From NCBI RefSeq assembly GCF_040939455.1, contig NC_134120.1, positions 52,467,001-52,531,000 of the forward strand: a stretch of 64,000 nucleotides of DNA, read 5' to 3'. The stretch is from Microcebus murinus. Its lineage: Eukaryota > Chordata > Mammalia > Primates > Cheirogaleidae. The position numbers were made by a program, and so were the translations under genes. This document shows, piece by piece, positions 47,421 to 59,800 of this stretch. The notes beneath the pieces were generated by a model. That model did no database searches, was not told the DNA's origin, and worked only from the letters and a program-made list of their open reading frames with translations. Within the stretch, counting starts at the first letter, position 1. The number at the start of each line of letters is the position of its first letter.

Positions 47421-50400
47421 ATGGCTCAAGAGAGAAAACAAAGCAACAAAGTTCAACCCACCACAATGAACAGAAAACTGCCCCACCTATCAGTTATCTC
47501 AATAAATGTGAATGGCTTGAACTCCCCACTCAAGAGACATAGGCTGGCCGAATGGATAAAAAAACACAAGCTAAGTATCTGCTGCCTTTAGGAAACACAT
47601 CTAACCTGCAAGGATGCAGTTAGCCTAAAGGTGGAGAACAATATTTCAAGCAAATGGAAGCCAAAAGAAAGCTGGTGTGGTGATGCTGATTACAGATAAT
47701 TGAGCTTTTAAATCAACAAAAGTAATAAAGACAAAGAAGGTCACTATATAATGGTGAAGAGTACATTTCAACAAGAAGACATAACAATTCTAAATATATA
47801 TGCAGCCAACCTTGGTGCACCCAGGTTCATAAAGCAAACTCTACTTAATCTAAACAAATGGATAAACAACAACACCATAATAGTCAGAGACTTTAATACC
47901 CCACTGACAGCACAGGACAGATCCTCCAAACAGAAAATCAATAAAGAAATAGTGGACTTAAACAGAACTCTAGAACAAATGGGCATGACTGACATTTACA
48001 GGACATTCTACCCCCAAACCACTGAATATACATTCTTCTCATTAGCTCATGGGTCATTCTCTAAGATTAACCATATTCTAGGACACAAAGCATGACTCAA
48101 ACAATTTAAAACATAGAAATTATATCATGTATATTTTCATACCACAATGGAATAAATGTAGACATCAATCCTAACAGGAGTTCTCATTTCTACACAAAGT
48201 CATGGAAACTAAACAACCTTCTGATGAATGATCACTTCATAAATGAGGTAATCAAGATGGAAATCAAAAGATTCTTTGCACTAAAAGACAAAGGAGAAAC
48301 AAGTTACCAAAACCTGTGGGACACTGCTAAAGCAGTCCTGAGAGGAAAGTTTATTTCCATAAATGCCTATATCCAAAAGTTGAAAAGATCACAAATAGAT
48401 AACCTAATGAATTGTCTTAAAGAGCTGGAAAAAGAAGAACAGACTGACCCCAAACCCAGCAGAAGAAGTGAAATCATTAAGATCAAATCAGAACTAAACG
48501 AAATAGACAACAGAGAAACCATATGGAAGATTAATAAAACAAAAATTTGGTTCCTTGAAAAGATAAACAAAATTGACACATCTTTGGCTAGACTAACAAA
48601 AAGCAGAAAAGAAAAATCTCTAATAAGCTCCATCTGTGAAAAAAAGGAGAAATTACAACTGATGCCCTGGAAATACAAGGTATAATTTATGAATACTACA
48701 AAAACCTCTATGCACACAAATTGGAAAACGTGGAGGAAATTGACAATTTCTTAGAAACAGACAGCTTCCCTAGGCTCAACCAGGAAGAAATAGAATTCCT
48801 GAACAGACCAATATTAAGTACTGAAATTGAAACAGCAATAAAAAATCCTTCCTAAAAAGAAAAGTCCTGGAACACATGGCTTCAGACCCAAATTTTACCA
48901 CACCTACAAGGTAGAACTGGTGCCTATCCTGGAGAAATTATTCCACAACATCAAGAAGGATGGAATCCTCCCCAACACATTTTATGAAGCTAACATTACC
49001 CTGATACCAAAACCAGGAAAGGATACAACAAGAAAAGAAAACTACAGACCAATATCCCTTAGGAATAATGATGCAAAAATTCTCAACAAAATCCTAGCCA
49101 ATCAAATCCAGATGCTTGTCAAGAAAGTAATCCATCACAATCAGGTGGGCTTCACCCCAGGATTCAGGGATGATTCAACATATGCAAATCTATAAATGTA
49201 ATTCACCATATAACAGAAGCAAAAACAAAGACCATATGATCCTCTTAATAGACGCAGAAAAAGCATTTGACAAAATTCAACACCCTTTTATGATAAGAAC
49301 GCTCAACAAAATAGGCATAGACGGGGCTTACCTAAAAATGATACAAGCCATATATGACAAACCCACAGCCAATATCATACTCAATGGGGAAAAATTGAAA
49401 GCATTCCCACTTAGAACTGGAACATGACAAGGTTGCCCACTATCTCCATTTCTATTCAACATAGTGCTGGAAGTCCGTGCTACAGCAATCAGACATAGAG
49501 CAGAATTAAGGGCATCCAAATGGGAGCAGAAGAGATCAAACTCTCACTCTTTGCTGATGACATGATATTTTACCTAGAAAACCCCAAGGATTCAACCAAG
49601 AGACTCCTTGAACTGATAAATGAATTTGGTAAAGTGTGAGGGTACAAAATCAATACACTGAAATCAAAGGCATTCATATATGCCAACAACAGTACAAGTG
49701 AGAACCAAATCAAAGTCTCAATTCCCTTCAAAATAGCAACAAACAAAATAAAGTACCTAGGAATATATTTAACTTAGGAATATACTTAACTAAGGAGGTA
49801 AAAGACCTCCACTGGGAGAACTATGAAACACTGAAGAAAGAAATAGCAGAGGATGTAAACAGATGGAAGAATATACCATGTTCATGGGTCAGCAGAATCA
49901 ACATTGTTAAAATGTCTATATTACCCAAAGTAACCTACAGAGTCAATGTAATCCCTATTAAAATGCCATCATCATTTTTCACAGATATAGAAAAAATAGT
50001 TTTACACTTTGTATAGAACCATAGAAGACCCCATATAGCAAAATCAATCCTAGGCAATAAAAAAAAATAGGAGGTATCAATTTACCAGATTTCCAACTAT
50101 ACGGCAAGGCTATAGTCATTAAAGCAGCTTGGGATTGGCACAAGAACAAGGTCACTGACCAGTTGAACAGAACAGAGAACCCAGATATAAAACCATCCTC
50201 ATATAGGCAACTAATCTTCGACAAAGCAGACAAAAACATACACTGGGGAAAAGAATCCTTATTCAATAAATGGTGCTGGGAAAACTGGATAGCCACATGT
50301 AGAAGACTAAAACAGGACCCACACCTTTCACCTCTCACAAAAATCAACTCACGCTGGGTAACAGACTTGAACCTTAGTTGTGAAACTATTAGAATTCTAG

Positions 50401-51271
50401 AGGAAAATGTTGGAAATACTCTTCTAGACATTGGCCTAGGCAAATAATTTATGAAGAAGACCCCAAAGGCAATCACAACAACAACAAAAATAAATAAATG
50501 GCACCTGATCAAATTAAAGAGCTTCTGCACAGCCAAAGAAACTGTCAAGAGAGCAAACAGACATTTTCACAAGCTACACATCCAATAAAGGGCTGATAAC
50601 TAGAATCTATTTAGAACTCAGAAAATCAGCAAGAAAAAATCAAACAACCCTATCAAAATATGGGCAAAGGACATGAACTTCTCAAAAGAAGAGAGAATAA
50701 TGACCAACAAACAAATGAAAAAATGCTCAACATCTCTAATCATCAGGGAAATGCAAATCAAAACCACAATGAGATATCACTTAACTCCAGTGAGAATGGC
50801 CATCTTCAAAAAGTCCCCAAACAGTTAATGTTGGTGTGGATGCGGAGAGAGAGGAACACTCCTACACTGCTGGTGGGACTGCAAACTAGTTCAACCTCTG
50901 TGGAAAGCAATATGGAGATAACTTAAAGCTATACAAGTAGATCTACCATTTGATCCAGCAATTCCACTACTGGGCATCTACCCAAAAGATCAAAGTCACT
51001 TTATGAAAAAGACACCTGCACTCAAATATTTATAGCAGCACAATTCACAATTACAAAGCTGTGGATACAATCCAAGTGCCCATCAATTCATGAGTGGATT
51101 AATAAAATGTGGTATATGTATACCATGGAGTACTATTCAACTTTAAGAAACAATGGTGATATAGCACCTCTTGTATTTTCCTGGATAGAGCTGGAATCCA
51201 TTCTACTAAGTGAACTATCTTAAGAATGGAAAAATAAGCATCACATGTACTCACCAGCAAATTGGTATTAA
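47421..51271 (+). pseudogene. L1 ORF2 pseudogene, copy 1
   Basis: Begins MAQERKQSNK at 47421. Endonuclease pieces appear (SINVNGLN; a stop at 47589 replaces the Gln before the catalytic Glu of QETH; then FNTPLTAQDRSSKQ). After a frameshift the linker follows (48224-48685) and then the reverse transcriptase: [20 protein letters not shown] at about 49000-49060, [12 protein letters not shown] at about 49245, and the catalytic FADD at 49550-49561. The Cys-rich C-terminus follows, ending at TAA 51269. Many stops and at least three frameshifts leave no usable frame. Normal ORF2 is about 1,275 codons; the layout here fits that length. Confidence 0.93.
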
Positions 51272-51493
51272 TGGATCAACACCTAAGTGAACATATAGGA
51301 AAAACATTTATCGGGTGTTGGGCGGTTGGGAGGGGGGAAGAGGGGATGAGTATATACAAACACAATGAGTGAGATATGCAACTTTTGGGGGATGGTTGCG
51401 CCTGAAGCTCTTCCCCTGAGGGGAAAGGGGGGGCATGGGCAATATACGTAACCTTAACATTTGTACCCCCATAATATGCTGAAATAAAATAAA
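51272..51493 (+). other. L1 3' UTR with G-rich tract, copy 1
   Basis: Contains a polypurine tract (GGGAGGGGGGAAGAGGGG, about 51330-51348) and a second G-rich run (GGGGAAAGGGGGGGC, about 51420-51434). It then has TTTGTACCCCCATAATATGC and a final AATAAAATAAATAAA. G-rich 3' UTR tracts that can form quadruplexes are a general L1 trait. There is no long pure A-tail. Confidence 0.8.
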
Positions 51494-52649
51494 TAAAGAA
51501 TTAAATGTAAGACCTGAAACAATAAAACTACTAGAAGAAAATACAGGAGGAAAGCTCCATGGCATTGGTCTAGGCAAAGATTTTTTGGATATGACCCCAA
51601 TAGCACAGAAAGCAAAAGCAAAAATAAGACAAATAGGATGACATGAAACTACAAAGCTTCTGCACAGCAGAGGAAACAATTAACAAAAGGAAGAGACTAC
51701 CTACGGAATGAGAGAATATATTAGCAAACCACTCATCTGATAAGGGACTAATATCCAAAATATATAAAGAACTCAGTCAACTCAACAGTAGGAAAAAACT
51801 AACCTGATTTAATAATGGGCAAAGAACCCAAATAGGCATTTCTCAAAAAAGGACATATGAATGACCAACAGGTGTATGAAAAAAAGTGTTCAATGTCACT
51901 AATCATCAAAGAAATGCAAATTAAAACCACAATGAGATATCACCTCACAAATAGCAATACCATATGATTCAGTAATCTCACCACAGAATATATATCCAAA
52001 GGAAAGAAAATTAGTATATGGAAGAGATGTCTGTACTCATGTTCACTGCAGTGTTATTCACAACAGCCAATACATAGAACTAACCTAAGAACCCATTAAC
52101 AGATGAATGAATAAAGAAAATGTGGTATATATACACAATGGGTTACTATTCAACCCTACAAAAGAAAGAAATCCTGTCATTTGTGACAACATGGATGAAC
52201 CTGGAGGATGTTATGTTAAGTGAAATAAGCCGGGCACAGAAAGACAAATACCACATAATATTGCCCAAACTCTTAGAGAACGAAGTGGTAGTTACCAGAG
52301 GTTTGGGGGTTAGGGGTTGGGGAGATATTGGCATGAGGACACAATATCTCAGTTAGACAGGAGGAATAATTTCAAGAGATCTATTGTATATCCTGGTGAC
52401 TACAGTTCATAACAATATATTGTATACTGGAAAATTTCTAAAAGAGTAGATTTTAAGTGTTCCCACTACAAAAAAATTGTAAGTATCTGAAGTAATGCAT
52501 ATATCAAATAGCTTGATTTAGCTATTCCACAGCGTATACATATATCAAAATGTCATGTTGTATGCCAAAAATATATACAATTTTTGCTTGTCAATTAAAA
52601 AATAAAATAGAATAAAAATAAAAACATGGTAGTTAAATACACAAACTGT

Positions 52650-52717
52650 AGAGCCAGACAGCATGGATTTGAGCCCTGCCCTGCCATGTACTAGCTGTCT
52701 AACCGTGGACAAGTGAC
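52650..52717 (+). repeat. MIR SINE, 5' part, forward
   Basis: TAGAGCCAGACAGCATGGAT, then TTGAGCCCTGCCCTGCCATG, then TACTAGCTGTCTAACC is the MIR 5' half. It is interrupted at 52717 and resumes at 52900. Confidence 0.88.
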
Positions 52718-52899
52718 ATCTCTTCCATATACTAATTTTCTTTCCTTTGGATATATACTCTGTGGTGAGATTACTGAATCATATGGTAATGCATTTGTGA
52801 GGTGATATCTCATTGTGGTTTTAATTTGCATTTCCTTGATGATTAGTGACATTGAACACTTTTTTTCATACACCTGTTGGTCATTCATATGTCCTAACA
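52718..52899 (-). repeat. Inverted copy of the nearby old L1, inserted in a MIR
   Basis: This 182-bp segment is the reverse complement of 51850-52028 of the old L1, with only a handful of differences by eye (about 97% identity). It reproduces the same internal deletion junction (CACCTCACAAAT joined to TACCATATGATTC). A 13-bp duplication GTGGACAAGTGAC flanks it (52705-52717 and 52900-52912), formed from MIR sequence. It has no A-tail and lacks the L1 3' end. Four extra bases (AACA) sit at the right junction. Confidence 0.93.
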
Positions 52900-53090
52900 G
52901 TGGACAAGTGACTTCAGCCCTCTGTGTCCCAGTGGCACTGTCTGTATGTATCTATATGGGGCTACAAATTGCACCTTCCTTAAATAAGGCAGGGCTGAAA
53001 TGAATGAACTAATACTATAAAGTACTTAGCTCGCTGCTCAACACATACTAGGTGATCAATAAATATTAGCTGTTTGTAATTTGTAGTAAC
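52900..53090 (+). repeat. MIR SINE, 3' part, forward
   Basis: Resumes with GTGGACAAGTGACTTCAGCC, then TGAACTAATACTATAAAGTA, then ACTAGGTGATCAATAAATAT, the MIR 3' half in correct order after the inserted block. Confidence 0.88.
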
Positions 53091-53767
53091 TTATTAATGA
53101 AAAACAATGGTTACTGTAGAAGTATTCCATGGTTTTATTTTCAGAAGCATTTCTGTACCAGCTATCTACTATAGCTAATAGAAAATTTTTTGCTTTCTGT
53201 CTTAAAATCATAATATCTTTTTTAATGCCACAAATATTTATTAATCAAAATTTGCCTTGTCATTTCATCTCCAATAAGAATAGTTTTTTTTTAAGCAGTA
53301 GTTACTTAATGGTATATTAAGCATTTTAAAATGATGACTAAGGATTATGTAACAAATACCTTCGACATAATAAGTGAAAAAAGGGAGGTTGTAAAATTAT
53401 GAAAACACTATGATGACATGCATATAAAAACTAGTCTGGTTGGAAAAGACCAAAATTATCAAAATGTTTATATTAGTAACCTGAAATTATAGATTTTTCC
53501 TTTATTTTCCAACATTTTTGTTATGTGACCTGATGCCTTTTATACACTATAATAATACAGTGCACCGTCCCAGTGCATTCCATAATACACATAAAGACAA
53601 ACAGCACACCCATCCATAACCTGTTATAATAATTTTAATTTTACATGTATGCAAGGGTGTGAGTTTTGTATAAAATAAAAAGCTAAGCATGTTCAGGAAT
53701 ATCACCAAAAAGTGAACAAACATCTTTAGAAAGAATAGGAATCTAAGTCCTTTCATTTAAAAATAAT
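53091..53767. other. Unique AT-rich noncoding sequence
   Basis: No repeat or gene recognised. Confidence 0.45.
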
Positions 53768-54153
53768 TTTTTTTTCCTTAACAGCTAAAATTGGCAGTCT
53801 GTGCTAAGAAAACACTGGAAGAGCCAGAGGGAAATCTGAGGCTGCGTACATTTCCACTGCGGCAGCATTTCTTACAGATGGAGGCTTCCTCTCCGTCCCT
53901 CCTTCAGGCCTGCAGGAACTCTGCCCAGAGCAGGGCCGCAGTGCTGGTGCCACCCTCCCGCTCCCTTCACTGCCGCTGGGCCCTGTGGCCTGCCCCTCAG
54001 GCCCCAAGGTGTCCGCAGGCTCTCACTTCTCCTCCTGCCTTCTCCCTCTCACGTCTCCTGCCCTCCCCTGTCCTTCCCTCCTCACCTCCCTGCTCCCCTC
54101 TTCTGACATCAGTGGATCAGTGCACAGATGTCCCTGGACACGGACTAAACTGA
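53768..54153 (+). other. Splice-acceptor-like site and GC-rich open frame
   Basis: A long pyrimidine tract (TTTTTTTTCCTTAACAG, ending 53784) looks like a strong 3' splice site. It opens into a frame with KKTLEEPEGNLRLRTFPLRQ that runs to 54153 and becomes Ser/Pro/Leu-rich. There is no recognised domain or polyadenylation signal, and the later part overlaps opposite-strand frames. It may be a noncoding-RNA exon or chance. Confidence 0.2.
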
Positions 54154-54339
54154 CTCCCTGCCAGTGCTGGGCCAACAGGGACACTGGAGGCACTCCGTGG
54201 TGGCCAACCGTGCCCAGCGCGGCAGGCAGCAGGGCCGTCGGGAGCGCGACAGTGGCTGGTCGAATGCGAGTGCACAGCTGCGCCACCCCCCTGCGCTGAC
54301 CTCTGCACGCGGGTCAACTCAGCAACCCCAGCCTCCCTC

Positions 54340-54470
54340 GCTGTGGAGCTGGGATGCTAAGACAGTATCTACCCTACAGAGCTCCTGGGAGGAATCGCCA
54401 AACTACCACATAAAGTATCTGCATGCTCAGGGCTCAGTGAAAATGAGCTACAATTACTACCTTTCTGTGA
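54340..54470 (+). repeat. MIR SINE fragment, forward
   Basis: AAGACAGTATCTACCCTACA, then GAGCTCCTGGGAGGAATCGC, then CATAAAGTATCTGCATGCTC matches the MIR 3' half. Confidence 0.65.
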
Positions 54471-54719
54471 CAGTTTCAGCTCAAGCTTCGCCCCTGAGAT
54501 ATTAGACTCGGCAAGTCTTTTCCGAATCTGTTTTCAGACTTTGAGCCAGCTGCAGCTCCACCTGTCCTCCCAGCCGCCTCTTTCCTCCACGCCCACCGGA
54601 CATTGTGTGATTCTAGAATGGCAAAAAAAAAAAAAAAGTGAGCCTGCCAAACTTCTCCACTTTCATACCTGGGAACGACACAGCCACTTATCAAGAGCCT
54701 AGTGAGAGCCCCCCTTGGG

Positions 54720-54830
54720 TCCTGTGTACGCCTGAGCCTTTATTGTCATCCTGCGAGGCCCAGAGAGATTAGGCCACTCGCCCACAGCAAGCTGTAAGTG
54801 GTGGATCAGAAATAGAAACCGGATTTGTCA
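54720..54830 (-). repeat. MIR SINE fragment, reverse
   Basis: CGAGGCCCAGAGAGATTAGG, then CCACTCGCCCACAGCAAGCT, then GTAAGTGGTGGATCAG is the reverse MIR 5' half. Confidence 0.7.
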
Positions 54831-56689
54831 AAAACAACAGAGTCCACCTATCTCCTAAATATATTTTTTAAATTATTTTTCCTTTCTTTTTCTTTTTAAG
54901 AGGATTGATTTAAGCTTCAAAGAATGAATTGGGTATCGGTAGGCAGGAATTAGGGTCACACATGTTGCCCCCAAACCCCAGTGCCTCTCAAATTGCACCA
55001 CCTAAGAGAGCTCTGAGGTGTTGGAAGAGCAAAGTGCCTGTGTCCCTTTCTCTTCAGCACAGTGGCAGGTCCCCAGGGCTGGAGGCGGCACCCGTCCCCG
55101 CGGTGTGAGAGTGCAGGGAAGGCAGAGAAGAAAGCCCAGGCATCTCTTGACCGCTTTGCTTGACACAAAGGAAATTTCTTAAGAAACCAAGTATAAATCT
55201 TTGTACATTGGATACTTTCAATTGCTATTTAATGTCAACAATGTGTCCCACAAAGAGAATTGGCCCTGAGACAACAAAAGAATGCAGTAAACCACTCACA
55301 ATCACACATTCAGCCAAAAAGTATAAAATATTTTAACACATCCAATTATGTAAAATAATGATTAAAAAATAGAACAGAGACCACCAAAAACTGCATATAA
55401 AAAGGAAAAAAGTATCCTTAATGATAGCATTTTAAAAAAAAAAAAAAAAAAAAAAGGAAAAAAGACTCATTTCATTGGAGCAGTCCTTGGGATTTGCGGG
55501 TATTTATTTTTTCTTTTAACATAAAAATTCCTCTCTAAGTTCTATTCTTTGAGCAGCTCCTCTCTCCCCACGGTTCTCAGCAGACCCCTCTCACTCAGTG
55601 GCCTGTGGACACATCCTCTCCTTCAGAGTGGAGCTCTGTCCTCAGCCTCCCAGATTCTGCAGATGGCTCTAGACCAGCAAATAAGAGCACAGTGTAAAGC
55701 AAGCCCTTGAAAGTTAGTTATCTTAGTATGGTAGGAGGGTGGGAACAACATCGGGGGCTCAGCCCGACTCTGCGAGGTGAGGGGAGAGTGAACTCACTGC
55801 CTCCTCACCATCGAGCCTTGAACCTTCCCTCATGTCCCAGCCCCTGCTCACCACCTTTGGACAGGTCGTGCTTTCTGAGGAATGGGGACAGAGTTAAAGA
55901 AACCAGAAAGAGGCATCACGTGAAGGAGTTGCATCAACATGACCTCCCACTCGTTATGCTATAAACGGTACTTAGGGCCTGGCTACTATTATGCTCAGCC
56001 CTCATTTTCTAGGAAAAATAACCCTTATTTTCCTGTCACTCAAGTTTTAGAACCTGTGAATAAAAAAGAGAAGGGAGGAATTTCAGTATGTGGGATATCA
56101 CAGGACATCTGAACTCTCCTCTCATGTTCAATTTCCTGAAGAACCAGGCCCAGCTCTGCTCAGGATGTGAAAGTACCCAGAGGTCACGTCGGGATCAGTC
56201 TGTCTCCTTCAGGAACAGATTTGCACCTGGCTCTGTTCTTGCTCAAGTTCTCCAGAGCCTTTATGGTGTCCTGAGCCCTGAAGAGCAGCCCTTCTCCCAG
56301 ACCTGCCTCCCCACGGTGGGCCATGCCACCTCTCACACCTGAAGGATCCGTTTCTCAGAGTCCATTAATTACGTCCAGTTGTCAGGGGAAGGATGGCTGA
56401 TGAGCTTGATTCGTCCTAATACACACATGATTGAGGATGACTTAAACTCTTGGAGGACTATATACATTTTTGCACAGATCGATTACTGACCCATGAAAAC
56501 TTTTTGGTGTGGAGCAGAAAAGGCAATGTGTCCCCAAGAAGCTAACTTAGCTCTGAGTTCCCAGATATCTCAGGGTCCTTCTATTACCTTCTCTTTCTCC
56601 ACCTTTGAGCTTCCTGCTAATTCCTAACTCCAGGTCATTTCTCAGCCTAGTCCTGGTAAATGGCAGTGGGTAGAGTTGCTATTGAGGTC
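54831..56689. other. Unique noncoding sequence with A-runs
   Basis: Contains a 22-bp A-run at 55434-55455 (a shorter 15-bp A-run lies just upstream at 54623-54637). No gene recognised. Confidence 0.45.
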
Positions 56690-56810
56690 ATCATTTTGTA
56701 ACCCTTACCTGCATCTTCCTGAGACTCAGTTTCTTCCTCTGTAAAATAGGGTTTAATCATGTCTACCAAAGATTATTGGAAATATTAAAGTAGGCAGTTG
56801 GTAAATGTGA
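56690..56810 (+). repeat. MIR SINE, forward
   Basis: GAGACTCAGTTTCTTCCTCT, then GTAAAATAGGGTTTAATCAT, then GGCAGTTGGTAAATGTGAGT follows the forward MIR order. Confidence 0.8.
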
Positions 56811-59800
56811 GTTCTGTTCTCCAACGAATCCAGTGGTATTAAGTTGAGAAATTACCTTTACCACATGAAAGTCACTCAGAGCTCTAAGGAGAAGGATGCT
56901 TTGGAAAAATAATCTTAGTGGACTTATGCAGTTTTTACCTGGTAGCATCTATTCCACCTTTCCTGGACTGCCCATAACCCTCCCTATACCATCCCTACGT
57001 CCACTCAAGTGCACCACAGTCTACTGTGGAGTGGGCCCTCCACTCCTCTCTAAGACAGACAGACGACCCCATGATGACCAAGCAGCTTATTTCATGCCCT
57101 TGAGCAGATGAATGAGTCCAAGGATTTTCGTGGATCTGCTGGGAACAGAAGTTCCTTGCTGTCAGGATAATGAAAACCTGGAGGCTGCAGGGGCCACCAA
57201 CAGGAAAGTCCTGAGAATGAAGTTAGCACAGAAGAAAGCAAAGTCCAGAGATGGAGAGAGAAAGAAACAACAATGTCATTGAGTATTGGTTGCTTCTCTG
57301 GACCCAAGCATACCTGAAACTGGAATTCTTTTCTCTTTTTCTTTAATATTATAACCTTTGTAGCCTGTGTCCTATTATAGAAAGTGGGCCTTTTGCATTC
57401 AGCGTGGAAATATAACCACTGTGCCTTTTATTACAGAAACATTTAAAGTTACAAGTTGTATTGCTTTAATTTCTCCCCCACCCTCCTACATTGTTGAGGA
57501 AAAATGATGCCCTTTATCCTGTGGATTGCTTCATCTCCCACTAAATTGGAGAAGCACACACTAAAGGGAAACAAAACAGGACAATAGGCAGAGAACTCGG
57601 CCCCAGACATGTCAACCATTGGAGAATCCTATCCTTCCAGCTGCAATTTAACAGTCCCTTTAAAAGCATAAATGTATTTGAAAGGGGGTAAGTTTGAAGG
57701 AATATCCTTTGGATGTGCCACCTGCAGTGAGTCGCATGCAAGCGTGCAGGCCTGTGCATTCCTGCTCTGCCAACAGTGCTCGTCTCAGGGAAGAGCAGAG
57801 TCCGCACTCCCTCATAATCTGGGGAATATCATCAGAAGGAGAGAATTGCTTAAGTAGATATTTCATTTTGTCTATTTTAACCTCTTTAGGGCTCAAAGCA
57901 AAGAATGAGTAATATGGAAATGAGGACAAGGAATGATTAATTCTAAAGGAGTCCTGCCTTTTTCTAGCAGTTATCTCATTTCTTGGATATTTGGTTGTTT
58001 GGCCTTTGTCCCTTTCTTTCAGTTTTTCCATCTTCCCTCCTTCACCTCCCCCTCTCTGTGACAGGAAGCTCATGCCACAGCTAGCCAGACACATCAAACA
58101 CCAATTGCAGGTGGAGAAGGTTGTGTCCTTCTAAAAGGATCCCTGAATTTAGCCTCCTTTTGAATTTTAACAACTGTGGCTGGATTTGCAAACCTTTCCA
58201 AGATTGTCAAGTTCTAATGGCAACAATAACATTTGATCATTATGTGGGAAAACCTACCAGAGGCAAATGTTAGCGATTAAATGGAATTCTAGTGACTATG
58301 ATATTTCAAATCTGACAAATAAAAAGGTGGGGAAGGTGGAGGTAGGTGACGTCCTTTGAGGTCCATAATTACACAATAAGCCGGGGAAAAGCCTTACTCA
58401 CATCTAGGATTCAACCGAGAGAGCTATAGCTTTGGCCAAAAGATATAAAGATTTGAAAATAGATATTAACTTGAAATCCTTTACTTAAAATGGAACAAAC
58501 TGTACTTGACATTTGGAGACTGCTGCTCCAGCAAAGATAAAGGTACTAAGGTTTCCAAATGTTAGGCTGAGATAAAATGTGGAGGCTTCTTGAGATCTTG
58601 AAGTATAATTTAGAAACTTGGAGCAAAAACTCAGATTCCTGGAAGATGCACAGTAGAAGAAATATTTTTCTTGGCATGATACACTTCATTTTTCTTAGAG
58701 AAAAATTAGAAAAAAAGAAAAGGCTACAGAAGGCCAGCTTTTGTAAATGGGGGAGAGGGTGAAATAAATAAACAGTCCAAACTCATTCCCCTTGGGTCTC
58801 AGCAAAGTGGGAGGAAGCAAGAAGAGAAAAATTAAAAAAAAAAATCTTGATCAGAAAATATTTATTTTAAAACAAAATCCGTATGAATCCTAATCAAAGG
58901 AATTATAAGAGGATTTAACTGTAGAGTAACTGTCACTAGAATAGAGTGCACACAATAGTGAGCCCCATAATGGTATCAAATTCTAATTGGCCGAAATCCT
59001 GAAGTGGAGAATAGAAGATGTTTAACTGGTAAGAGATGGTACCCATATCTAAATCAGGAAAAGGGTTCTGGAAAACACATCCACCTCAAACTTCTCAATC
59101 TCATCACCACAATTTCTCTGGACAGGGTTGGGAATCCTGTATGAATCACATGTCTTCCTGCCTGCATGTAATGTTATAAGTATCCCAGTGTTCTGAAAAG
59201 GAAACTCTTGGTTTCTGCAAATTCTAGTGTAGTTTTGCTTTTGCTTTGTTTGTTTTAGCATGAAAATGTGTACTAAACCATGGCTTGCTGCTTCTTCTTC
59301 AAGTTTTCCCTTTATACACAAGTGGTCAGGTTTGGGTCAAACCTGTTGGTCAGGTTTGGGTCAAAGCACACTTCTAGAAGAAAATGATAGACCTAGTAGT
59401 GGAAGTTAATAACAGAAACTCAGACAGAACTTCCACTACAGTGTTTGGAACCAGCAGTTCTGGGAAAGCTCACAGTTTCAGGATATTGTCTTACGGTTTT
59501 TTGTTGTTTTTGTTTATTTTTAAATCTTTTTCTTTGACTTGAGACACAATTTTCATATATTCCTTATTAAATTGGAAAATGAAATGACATTGAAAAGCAG
59601 GATTATAGATATCATAGGTATGTTAAGTTTTCTCAGTCAGATCTCTTGTTTCAGTCTAAATTTGAATCCTAGCATGTTTATTACTTTAATTTGGGGAGTC
59701 TCAGAATTCCAGTGATTCTCTGAGCTCCACTTAAGCTACCACACCCTTCTGAAGAGATAAGAACACCATGTCTGACTAAGACTTCAACCTAGTTTCTCCT

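Larger units (their letters stand above)
44882..51493 (+). mobile_element. Near full-length lemur L1 (copy 1)
   Basis: A 6.6-kb L1 with 5' UTR (44882-46377), ORF1, ORF2 and a 3' UTR ending in AATAAAATAAATAAA-type sequence. Perfect 16-bp target duplications TAAAGAATTAAATGTA lie at 44866-44881 and 51494-51509, inside an older L1. Compared with copy 2 (60366 onward) it lacks about the first 35-45 nt of the 5' UTR, including the CAAGATGGCGG motif. Both ORFs hold many stops and frameshifts, so it is inactive and older than copy 2. Confidence 0.96.
43850..52620 (+). mobile_element. Old L1 3' portion, interrupted by two insertions
   Basis: An older L1 in three pieces: 43850-44541, 44785-44881 and 51494-52620. 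The first starts within the ORF2 reverse transcriptase region (frame 43786-44124, KLINECSKVTGYKINVQKSA, then ETIPFMIATKKIK) and reads into the post-RT region (WNRIETTEINP-type sequence). It is split by a 7SK retropseudogene and by a 6.6-kb L1. Each has a target duplication made of this L1's own sequence, which proves the order of events. The last piece carries the ORF2 C-terminus, with a deletion of roughly 190 bp at about 51955 joining CACCTCACAAATAGC to AATACCATATGATTC, then a 3' UTR ending in an A-rich tail. Confidence 0.88.

Noticed and set aside
54623..54637. A-run as the tail of a processed pseudogene beginning at 53785
   Set aside because: No matching target duplication near 53.77 kb, a MIR lies inside the span, and the upstream open frame resembles no known gene.
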